NCBI GenBank assembly: GCA_046484585.1
Contig: JAWOIQ010000212.1
Location: 1-15,948 of the forward strand
Length of the DNA stretch: 15,948 bases
From: JAGXFP01 sp046484585
GTDB lineage: Bacteria > Desulfobacterota > Desulfobulbia > Desulfobulbales > JAGXFP01
Reading direction: 5' to 3'
Part shown: piece after piece, positions 7,620 through 13,973 of the stretch
Layout: each line of letters opens with the position of its first letter
How positions within the stretch are numbered: the stretch's first letter is position 1
The notes under the pieces: generated by a model
Told to the model about the DNA's origin: nothing
Databases searched by the model: none
The model's input: the letters and a program-made list of their open reading frames with translations, nothing else
Made by a program: the position numbers and the translations under genes

Positions 7620-8060
7620 CGCAGAAGAATGGGGTAACATGCAAGTCTTTTTTCATATTTGATTTATGGAATCGGGCACTCGTGGACGAACCAAAGGCCA
7701 GCGGTTGCGATCAAAAACGGCACGGAAGCAGGGTCTTGGATCTGGCTTCCACCTCTCCATTTTCCACCCTTCCCCTCAGCGGCTGTATGGATGGTCTGCC
7801 TGGAGCAGTTCCGCCGGTTTCCGAACAACCAGACAGAATTACATAACCCGGGTTTTCCTGCTGATTGAATTGAAGAGGCGATGGGCAACTCCGGCTTGCT
7901 TGAAGTCGAGCCTGGACCTGAATCTCCTTTTTTAAAATGCAGCGGATTTTTTTGTTTCATTTTTCCGGTTATTTTAGTACCTATGGCTCTCTTTATTGTT
8001 CAGAAGACCTTGATATATTGCTAATTCAGAGGATCTATTACTTTGTCCAGGAGGGGGAGC
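7620..8060. other. Spacer between divergent conduits, no gene seen
   Basis: Several reading frames of 69-98 codons exist on both strands, but none has a ribosome-binding site, a recognisable domain or a sensible composition. Bases 7940-8050 are AT-rich and should contain the promoter for the porin at 8061. The best -10-like hexamer is TATATT (8014-8019), with only a poor -35 match (TTTATT). Confidence 0.5.
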
Positions 8061-9350
8061 ATGATAATGACCGGATGGTCGGATCGTTTTTTCTGGTTGG
8101 GGGCAGCAGCGCTGCTCTGTCTGCCGATTTCCGTTTCCGCCGCGGAAATACGTGTCCAGTCCGAAACGCTGCTGCGTGGCTTCGAACGGGACACCGCTAC
8201 CGAGGAAGACGCGGCGGTAATTCCCGTCTACGAGTACCTGCAAATCGACGTCGACACCCCGGACGAGCCCGGACTCTCCATGCATCTTTACGGCTGGGGC
8301 CGCGCCGATCTGGCCGACAGCGGATATTACGAGGACGCGACCGACGGAGAGCTTCTCTATGGCTACCTGGAATACCGCCGGGAGACGGCGCGCTTTAACG
8401 CCAGGCTCGGCCGGCAGCACGTCTTCGCGGGGGTAACCAACGAATCGATCGACGGCCTGCGGCTCGGCTCCGATCTGGGCCGCTACTTTTCCGGCTCGCT
8501 CTACGGCGGCCAGCAGGTCGCCCTCTCCTCCGAGCAGGGCCGCGGCGGCGACAGCATCTACGGCGGCCGCCTGGCCCACCGCCTGGCCGGCCGCTATGAC
8601 CTGGGAGCTTCCTACAAGAATATCCGCAACGACAGCAGCGACGCCGAAGAAATGGCCGGCCTCGACCTGACAGCCTATCTGCCCTACGACCTTAACCTGC
8701 ACGGGCTTTCCACCTACAACCTCATCACCGAGGATTGGGCCGAGCACTCCTACGAGCTGCGCTTTTCCCTCGGGTCCCTGGCCTTGCGCCCCTACTTCCA
8801 GACCTTTCAATACGAGGATTATTTCGGCACCGGCGCCAACAGCGCCAACCCCTTTCGCTTTCTCGCCGGCAGCGATGAAGAGCTGACCGTGGGCGGCGCC
8901 GACATGACCCTGCCCCTTGGCGCAGCCTGGGTGGTGGTTGGCAAGTTCAAGCAATACCGCTATGAAGTACTCGACGACAACTCCACCTACTATAGCGCGG
9001 AGGCTACCTGGTCCGGTGCCGATCACAGCCAAATCGGCGGCGAGTTCGGTTTCATGAGCGGCGACGCGGCCCAGAACGACTACTACCTGGCGCGCCTTTT
9101 CGCCTACTGGGACCAGCTGCCGGAAGCCCTGCCCCTTGGCTTCATCAGCGGCGACCTGGTCTATGTAGGTTACGACCGGGCGATCTTCGGTGAGGACAAG
9201 TCGCTCTTCGTCTCTTTCGGCGGCGGCCGAAAGTTCATGGAAGAGGCCCTGGAATTGAAATTATCGGCGGATTACAGCAGCGATCCATACTTTGACGAGG
9301 ACGTCCGGGGGATGCTGACGGCCAGCTACCGCTTCGGCCTTTCGCGGTAA
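8061..9350 (+). CDS. Outer-membrane beta-barrel porin of second porin-cytochrome conduit (ExtB/OmbB-like)
   Basis: The product has 429 residues. ATG 8061 is preceded by AGGAGG with six bases between; a TTG at 8043 overlaps that site and an ATG at 8067 is spaced less well. Residues 1-26 form a Sec signal ending SVSA before AEI. The mature protein has barrel-type alternating strands with acidic loops and a C-terminal strand ending YRFGLSR. It aligns with the porin at 3458-4684 through IPVYEYL, YGWGRA, LGRQ, IDGL and SLYGG. The rest is diverged, so this is an old duplication or separate acquisition, not a recent copy. Its stop overlaps an ATG by one base, and the pentaheme lipoprotein gene starts 29 bp later, so they form one operon. 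No heme motif is present. Its likely role is to scaffold cytochromes across the outer membrane. Confidence 0.8.
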   Translation: MIMTGWSDRFFWLGAAALLCLPISVSAAEIRVQSETLLRGFERDTATEEDAAVIPVYEYLQIDVDTPDEPGLSMHLYGWGRADLADSGYYEDATDGELLYGYLEYRRETARFNARLGRQHVFAGVTNESIDGLRLGSDLGRYFSGSLYGGQQVALSSEQGRGGDSIYGGRLAHRLAGRYDLGASYKNIRNDSSDAEEMAGLDLTAYLPYDLNLHGLSTYNLITEDWAEHSYELRFSLGSLALRPYFQTFQYEDYFGTGANSANPFRFLAGSDEELTVGGADMTLPLGAAWVVVGKFKQYRYEVLDDNSTYYSAEATWSGADHSQIGGEFGFMSGDAAQNDYYLARLFAYWDQLPEALPLGFISGDLVYVGYDRAIFGEDKSLFVSFGGGRKFMEEALELKLSADYSSDPYFDEDVRGMLTASYRFGLSR

Positions 9351-9379
9351 TGGATTTAATTACGATCGGGAGTCAAGTG

Positions 9380-9850
9380 ATGCGAACTAAATTTTGGATA
9401 GGGATTGGATTGTCTCTTCTGCTGCTGGCCCTGGCCGCCTGCGCCGCGCTGGACAGCGGCCTGGGTCTGCCGGCCCGCCATATGACCGCGGAAGACCTGG
9501 GCGAAGAAACCAAAACATGCACCAACTGCCACGAAGCGCGCGGGGAGAAACTGGCCTTCGGCAGCTTCAACCATACGGCGACCTGGATGGAGACCCACCG
9601 GCAGCAGGCATATCAGCAGGAGGCAGTCTGCACGATGTGCCACCAGACCAGCTTCTGCAACGACTGTCACGCGACCCGGGTGGAGCTTAAACCCTCACTG
9701 AAGAACCAGTCCCAAACCTACCGGCAAATGCCGCACCGAGGTGATTATCTGACCCGGCATCGCATCGACGGCCGGGTCGACCCGACCTCCTGTTTCCGTT
9801 GCCACGGTAATCCGAAAACCGCTGAAACCTGCGCCCGTTGTCACGGCTAA
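9380..9850 (+). CDS. Pentaheme c-type cytochrome lipoprotein (ExtC-like position)
   Basis: The product has 156 residues. ATG 9380 is chosen over the overlapping ATG at 9350 because GGGAG lies just upstream and it begins an ideal lipoprotein signal (LLLLALAAC, lipidated C21). Five CxxCH sites occur: CTNCH (47), CTMCH (84), CNDCH (93), CFRCH (138) and CARCH (151). From W69 on, the layout W-x3-H-x3-A...CxxCH-x4-CxxCH...HRxD-x4-H-x-I-x2-R-x-DP-x2-CxxCH...CxxCH is shared with residues 82-161 of the periplasmic decaheme protein at 2608-3444, so the two are related by module. It is co-transcribed with the porin. It should be an outer-membrane-anchored electron carrier plugging or exiting the porin. 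A small lipoprotein cytochrome right after the porin recalls Geobacter ext clusters, but the name is by analogy. Confidence 0.85.
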   Translation: MRTKFWIGIGLSLLLLALAACAALDSGLGLPARHMTAEDLGEETKTCTNCHEARGEKLAFGSFNHTATWMETHRQQAYQQEAVCTMCHQTSFCNDCHATRVELKPSLKNQSQTYRQMPHRGDYLTRHRIDGRVDPTSCFRCHGNPKTAETCARCHG

Positions 9851-9855
9851 AAGCT

Positions 9856-9900
9856 AAAGCTGAGTTGATCTGCTCGTACGAAACTTATGCCCTGTAGGTA
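9856..9900 (+). repeat. Dispersed repeat copy 1 (CTCGTAC...CTTATGCCC type)
   Basis: AAAGCTGAGTTGA (9856-9868) followed by a 32-base block ending CCCTGTAGGTA (9900) recurs at 15282-15334 with two mismatches and one 8-base insertion. This copy sits inside the operon, between the pentaheme and octaheme genes. It includes an imperfect palindrome, TTATGCC-CTGTA-GGTATAA, just before the ribosome-binding site of the next gene. Function unknown. Confidence 0.75.
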
Positions 9901-9919
9901 TAATAAGGAGAAAAACCAG

Positions 9920-10693
9920 ATGCCACGTTCATTTGCCTTTTTGATTTTGCTTCTCCTCCCCATCGCCATGACCGGTTGTGGCGATAGAAACAGCGACGCG
10001 CCCCTGGATACCCAGGCCCACCCGGGGTCATGGCTCGCAAGCCATGCCGAGGATGCCTCCGTCCTGTCCGATCCTGATTACACCGGGTGTACAAGCTGCC
10101 ACGGCCCCGAGCTGACCGGCAGCGACGGAGCGCCCGGTTGCTATTCCTGCCACTCCTTTAACACCGCTCCACCCTTTACGGTTCATGCCGCCCATTGGGC
10201 CGACCCCTATGAAAGCCATCGCGGATCCAAGGTAGCGACCAGCTGCGCCAACTGTCACGGCAGCGCCCTGGAAGGCAGCGTGGCCGCGCCCAGCTGCTTT
10301 TCAACCACTTTCGAAGGTCGCGGTTGTCATGCCGACGGCCCCGGTCTGGCGCCCCATCCGCTGGACACCACCTATCTGGCGGGCGGGCTGCATGGTCCGG
10401 ATGCCAAGCAGGATTTAACCGTCTGCCAGGGCTGCCACGGCGAGCCGGGAGGGCCGGGAGACAACCCCCGCTTTAACGTCGGCATCGACAGCCAGGGCGG
10501 GATCGGTTGCGAAGCGTGCCACGGCGTTAATTATGCCCATCCGGCCAACTGGATTGGGTACGGCAGCCCCACCTCCCATCATTCGTCCGGGAATATTCCC
10601 TATGCCTGCAGCCTCTGTCACGGGGTCGATCTCGACGGCGGAATCGGGGTAAGTTGCGGCGACTGCCATACCCTGCCCTTGACCTTCGACTGA
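9920..10693 (+). CDS. Octaheme c-type cytochrome lipoprotein with one CX9CH site
   Basis: The product has 257 residues. ATG 9920 has AAGGAG nine bases upstream; an ATG at 9887 would lie in the repeat and spoil the signal. The signal is MPRSFAFLILLLLPIAMTGC, lipidated at C20. Seven canonical CxxCH sites occur: C57 CTSCH, C74 CYSCH, C109 CANCH, then CQGCH, CEACH, CSLCH and CGDCH. A two-heme module, CxxCHGxxLxG...C..CH, occurs three times. In its second copy (109-137) the second site is expanded to C126-x9-C136-H137 (CFSTTFEGRGCH). The position is homologous to CYSCH in copy one, so an eighth heme held by an enlarged loop is plausible. Unusual spacings are known in OmcZ (CX14CH) and MccA (CX15CH). 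It is last in the operon before a strong terminator and is a probable surface exit cytochrome of the second conduit. No named orthologue is recognised. Confidence 0.87.
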   Translation: MPRSFAFLILLLLPIAMTGCGDRNSDAPLDTQAHPGSWLASHAEDASVLSDPDYTGCTSCHGPELTGSDGAPGCYSCHSFNTAPPFTVHAAHWADPYESHRGSKVATSCANCHGSALEGSVAAPSCFSTTFEGRGCHADGPGLAPHPLDTTYLAGGLHGPDAKQDLTVCQGCHGEPGGPGDNPRFNVGIDSQGGIGCEACHGVNYAHPANWIGYGSPTSHHSSGNIPYACSLCHGVDLDGGIGVSCGDCHTLPLTFD

Positions 10694-10719
10694 AGCTGAC
10701 CGCGTAAGTCACGAACATT

Positions 10720-10761
10720 AACCCGCCTTTCTCGATTGCGTCGAAAAAGGCGGGTTTTTTT
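10720..10761 (+). terminator. Rho-independent terminator of the second conduit operon
   Basis: Arms AACCCGCCTTT (10720-10730) and AAAGGCGGGTT (10746-10756) pair perfectly over 11 bp and run into a T-tract. It lies 27 bp after the octaheme stop codon. Confidence 0.9.
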
Positions 10762-10804
10762 GGCGGCAGCTTTGCGCTACCCCTGCCCGGCAACAAACAG
10801 CTTC

Positions 10805-10849
10805 AACGACAAAACCCCCTGTCAATTCGTGACAGGGGGTTTTGTCGTT
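10805..10849. terminator. Bidirectional terminator between convergent genes
   Basis: A perfect 20-bp stem (10805-10824 with 10830-10849) surrounds a 5-base loop. The core is CCCCCTGTCA/TGACAGGGGG, flanked by AAAA and TTTT inside the stem. It can act on both strands and lies 90 bp past the stop of the minus-strand gene at 10939. It backs up the terminator at 10720-10761. Confidence 0.8.
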
Positions 10850-10938
10850 ATAAGCGGGAAACTTGACACGGACGGTTCCGCAACCCACCGATATCCGTCA
10901 AATTAAACAAGATCGTCGCATTTTGCGACATGCAAGGA

Positions 10939-11532
10939 CTAGCGGCGGGGCGGGCCGACGGCGATCATCTCGGCAATGCTCATCTTGATCCGGGGCCGCC
11001 CCTTGCCGGTCGCCTCGACGAGCTCCTGTTCCAGCCCGGCAAGTTCACGGTAAAGCTCGGTCCGGTCGACCTCGGGGATCCGGGTCATGCCCGCCGTCAA
11101 CTCCTGGCAGCGGAAACAGCCGGGGAACTGCATGGCCCGCCCGTCGGGACGGGTTATCTTCGCGGGCACCCCGTGCATCCGGCAAATCATCAAGCGATAG
11201 CGGTAAAGAGCGCAGAGCCCATCTTCGTTGAGGGGGCACATGCTCCGGGGGTGTTCTCCCCTGGCCATGGCGGCGGCAGCCTCGGCCAGATATCTCTCGG
11301 CCCGCTCCCTGATCCTTTGCAGGTCTTCCTCCGGCAGCTCCCCCATACCCTGCCAGAGGTAGGCCCATTCGATCAGGGTATGGTGGAGAAAAAAGCTGTC
11401 GCAGCAGTTATCATCACAGCCCTCGCAGGTAAAGGCGAGTTCGGCGGCAACCAGATCATAGGCCCCTGCCATCCGGTCATAAAGATCGGCCAGCCGCGCC
11501 GCCAGTTCCGGGGTTATAATATTTTCGTTCAT
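10939..11532 (-). CDS. YkgJ-like cysteine-cluster protein (putative metal-chelating, UPF0153 type)
   Basis: The product has 197 residues. Near the N-terminus is FTCEGCDDNCCDSFFLHH, the C-x2-C-x3-CC cluster. Then come CPLNEDGLCALYRYRLMICR (about residues 98-117), the C-P-x-L...C-x-Y...R-x-x-x-CR signature of YkgJ/UPF0153 proteins, and GCFRC further on. These proteins are thought to bind zinc or an iron-sulfur cluster; no enzyme activity is firmly known. It has no signal peptide, so it should be cytoplasmic. It is convergent with the cytochrome operon and apparently monocistronic. No clear ribosome-binding site precedes ATG 11532 (the leader is an A-run), so the start is less certain than the family. 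Confidence 0.82.
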   Translation of the reverse strand: MNENIITPELAARLADLYDRMAGAYDLVAAELAFTCEGCDDNCCDSFFLHHTLIEWAYLWQGMGELPEEDLQRIRERAERYLAEAAAAMARGEHPRSMCPLNEDGLCALYRYRLMICRMHGVPAKITRPDGRAMQFPGCFRCQELTAGMTRIPEVDRTELYRELAGLEQELVEATGKGRPRIKMSIAEMIAVGPPRR

Positions 11533-11604
11533 AGATTTTTTTTATGGTAGATTAAGTGAGTTTTGTTTTAAGAACGAGCTGATTTTTATCTGATTGGACT
11601 TGAT

Positions 11605-11765
11605 GAATTCGCAAAAAATCGGGATTGCCATAATGTCATTTCGACCACCGGGGAGAAATCTTAATAGTTCCAATTGGACAAAGGATAAGATTTCTCACAT
11701 GCGTTCGAAATGACAGCTTTTTCGAGTTTTTGCAAATTCAACATACTTGATGAACTGGCAAAAAG
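11605..11765. repeat. Dispersed inverted repeat with TGTCATTTCGA ends
   Basis: TGTCATTTCGA...GGGAGAAATCTT (11634-11662) is inverted at 11687-11715 (AAGATTTCTC...TTCGAAATGACA), with a few mismatches mid-arm. The unit is flanked by two copies of a CTTGATGAAyTsGCAAAAA motif (near 11605-11618 and 11752-11765). It is a non-coding repeat; this type is common in intergenic DNA of many bacteria. Confidence 0.7.
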
Positions 11766-11781
11766 TTCAAAAAAAAAACAA

Positions 11782-11868
11782 GTCATTGCGAGCGTAGCGA
11801 CGCAATCCAGAAAATTGTAACTAGTTGAAAATACTTGATTGCTTCGTCGCTTCTCTCCTCGCAATGAC
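11782..11868. repeat. Dispersed inverted repeat, GTCATTGCGAG ... CTCGCAATGAC type
   Basis: The left arm (11782-11807, GTCATTGCGAGCGTAGCGAC and on) pairs with the right arm (11837-11868), giving a long imperfect stem with a loop of about 30 bases. It is a MITE/REP-like sequence seen in many bacterial genomes. A degraded partial copy is at 13675-13713. It lies 70-150 bp before the phosphomannomutase gene. Confidence 0.75.
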
Positions 11869-11936
11869 GTGACGAAGCAGTTTTTGCGACGCCATCATAC
11901 CTGATTAATTCCCATAAGCCAACAAGAGGCAAACGG

Positions 11937-13292
11937 ATGACCGCCAACAAACTGGCCTGTTTCAAGGCCTACGATATCAGGGGCCGCCTGCCGGACGAAC
12001 TTAACGAGGAGATCGCCTGGCGGATCGGCCGGGCCTGCGGCGAATTTCTTAAACCGGCGCGGATGGTGATCGGTCACGATATCCGGATTTCCAGCCCCGC
12101 TCTCTCGGCGGCGGCCACCAGGGGCTTGCGTGAGACGGGGGCCGAGGTGATCGATCTCGGCCTCTGCGGCACCGAGGAGGTCTACTTCGCCGTAAGCCAC
12201 CTTAAGACCGACGGCGGCATCATGATCACCGCCAGCCATAATCCGGCCGACTATAACGGCATGAAACTGGTCAAAAGCGAGGCCCGCCCGATCAGCGGCG
12301 ATACCGGCCTGCGCGAAATCGAGGCGCTGGCAGCGGCCGGCAATTTCAAAGGGGCGGCCCTCACCGGCGGATTTCGTGAAATTGACAACCGGCCCGCCTT
12401 CGTCGGACACCTGCTCGGCTATATCGATACCGCGGCCCTGAAACCCCTGAAGATCGCGGTTAACGGCGGCAACGGCTGCGCCGGGCCGATGCTTGACGCC
12501 TTGAGCGACCATCTGCCCTTTGAGCTGATCCGGATCAACCACGAGCCGGACGGCACCTTTCCAAACGGCATCCCCAACCCCCTGCTGCCCGACAACCGGG
12601 AAGCCACCGCCCGCGCGGTCCGCGACAGTAACGCCGATCTGGGCCTCGCCTGGGACGGCGACTTCGACCGCTGTTTCCTGTTCGATGAAAACGGCCGCTT
12701 TATCGAGGGCTATTACATGGTCGGTCTACTGGCCAGGGCGATCCTCGCCAACCATCCCGGCGAAAAGATCATCCACGATCCGCGCCTGGTCTGGAATACC
12801 GAGAAAATCGTTCGCGAGGCCGGCGGCATCCCGATGATGAGCGTCACCGGCCACGCCTTTATCAAGGAAAAAATGCGGCGGGAAAACGCGATCTACGGCG
12901 GCGAGATGAGCGCCCATCATTACTTCCGCGACTTCGCCTACTGCGACTCGGGGATGATCCCCTGGCTGCTGGCCGCCGAGATCCTCTCCAAAACCGGCCG
13001 GAAGCTCTCGGAATTGGTCGATGAGATGATCGAGAACTTCCCGGTCAGCGGCGAGATCAACAGCCGGGTAACCGATCCCGATCAGGCCATCCAAAAGATC
13101 GAAGCCAACTGCCGCACCGAACAAGGCGCCGCCGACTACACCGACGGCTTCAGCTTCGCCACCGCGAGTTACAGGTTGAACATCCGTAAATCAAACACCG
13201 AACCCCTGCTGCGGCTCAATGTGGAAACCCGCGCCGACCGGAAACTCCTGGAGGAAAAGACCGCCGAGCTTCTGGCCCTGATCCGCGAATAA
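11937..13292 (+). CDS. manB: Phosphomannomutase/phosphoglucomutase (CpsG/ManB type)
   Basis: The product has 451 residues, the normal length for this family. It interconverts mannose-6-phosphate and mannose-1-phosphate (and often the glucose phosphates), supplying GDP-mannose and other sugar nucleotides for lipopolysaccharide and exopolysaccharide. All four active-site elements are visible: the phosphoserine loop TASHNPADYNGMK with Ser100; the metal loop DGDFDR (240-245); the sugar-recognition GGEMSAHHYF; and the phosphate-binding RKSNTEPLLRLN near the C-terminus. The N-terminal KAYDIRGRLPDELNEE is also typical. ATG 11937 follows AAGAGG at about eight bases. It stands alone, with repeat-rich spacers on both sides. 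Whether mannose or glucose phosphate is preferred cannot be told; ManB/CpsG fits best because of GGEMSAH and the overall length. Confidence 0.95.
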   Translation: MTANKLACFKAYDIRGRLPDELNEEIAWRIGRACGEFLKPARMVIGHDIRISSPALSAAATRGLRETGAEVIDLGLCGTEEVYFAVSHLKTDGGIMITASHNPADYNGMKLVKSEARPISGDTGLREIEALAAAGNFKGAALTGGFREIDNRPAFVGHLLGYIDTAALKPLKIAVNGGNGCAGPMLDALSDHLPFELIRINHEPDGTFPNGIPNPLLPDNREATARAVRDSNADLGLAWDGDFDRCFLFDENGRFIEGYYMVGLLARAILANHPGEKIIHDPRLVWNTEKIVREAGGIPMMSVTGHAFIKEKMRRENAIYGGEMSAHHYFRDFAYCDSGMIPWLLAAEILSKTGRKLSELVDEMIENFPVSGEINSRVTDPDQAIQKIEANCRTEQGAADYTDGFSFATASYRLNIRKSNTEPLLRLNVETRADRKLLEEKTAELLALIRE

Positions 13293-13475
13293 GTCCGTGT
13301 CCAAAGGCGGCAAGATTAAAGCCGCCCGCCTGGTGAAGCTGTCATGCACGGCTGGACACCGTTGATATTCCATGGACGGCCGCGCCGCATCCTGACGAAA
13401 GGCGAAACAACGAGGTAATTCCATGTTTTTGTTCATCAGGCCCCCCTCTCCCGTGTTATCGTATAATTAATTCAC

Positions 13476-13606
13476 ACCTGAATCCGTGACAGCTTAGTGG
13501 AGAATTTTGTTTTATTCGTTTGTTGTTGCGTAATATAATCGTTTTTTCACTTGGTCGCCTCGATTCACCCCGCCGCCCTGCGGGGCGCCCGAGAACGGAT
13601 TCAGGT
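13476..13606. repeat. 131-bp segment bounded by perfect 12-bp inverted repeats
   Basis: ACCTGAATCCGT (13476-13487) and ACGGATTCAGGT (13595-13606) are exact inverted repeats. The enclosed ~107 bp is non-coding. It may be a small non-autonomous element, but no target duplication is evident. Confidence 0.5.
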
Positions 13607-13662
13607 CACAATAAAAAACCTGCCGGCAACCTTTCGCATTGGCGGCGAAAATCTCATTTGGT

Positions 13663-13713
13663 GAATTCGCAAGAAGTTGAAAATACTGGGTTGCTTCGTC
13701 GCTCAGTTCCTTG
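13663..13713. repeat. Partial copies of the intergenic repeats seen near 11.6-11.9 kb
   Basis: GAATTCGCAAGAAG (13663-13676), then AGTTGAAAATACT and TTGCTTCGTCGCT (13675-13703), match 11605-11618 and 11824-11852. The distal end has decayed (TTGCAAAAG instead of CGCAATGAC). Confidence 0.6.
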
Positions 13714-13973
13714 CAAAAGAGGTCAATAAAGCACTTTTTTGCGAAAGCGTCAAAAATGGGATTGGCTAAGCATATATACCCCCTTGCGGGGTGAAAATCG
13801 CCAGGCCCGAGGCCCGCGCGGATTTCGAGGAATGAAGAATGCCCTGGGGACGCTGCAATGACGAGGCAATTCGCGGCAACGCGTGAACTGACGGCTTTTT
13901 ACGCCGCCATCCTATTATTCTACCCGCCATGAAGCGATTTGATCTTACCGATGATTTGGTAACAATAACGATG

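Larger units (their letters stand above)
13293..13973. other. Repeat-rich spacer without a gene
   Basis: No credible coding frame is present; the 69- and 92-codon frames lack start signals and homology. It holds a GGCGGC/GCCGCC hairpin (13307-13326) after the mutase gene, without a T-tract; the 12-bp inverted repeat listed separately; a G/C hairpin at about 13571-13589; a CCCC-TTGC-GGGG hairpin at about 13780-13792; and repeat fragments at 13663-13713. Confidence 0.5.

Noticed and set aside
7974..9032. Minus-strand reading frame of 352 codons
   Set aside because: It lies opposite the second porin, has repetitive Val/Gly/Ala-rich composition typical of antisense GC-rich frames, and lacks a start signal.
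10863..10895. Promoter with TTGACA at 10863
   Set aside because: No acceptable -10 box occurs at 15-19 bases, and no plus-strand gene follows; the next gene is on the minus strand.
11782..11868. CRISPR-like repeat arrangement
   Set aside because: There are only paired inverted arms, not direct repeats with regular spacers, and no cas gene is near.
13520..13729. Short frames in the spacer after the phosphomannomutase gene
   Set aside because: They cross inverted repeats, have no ribosome-binding site, and show no recognisable motif.
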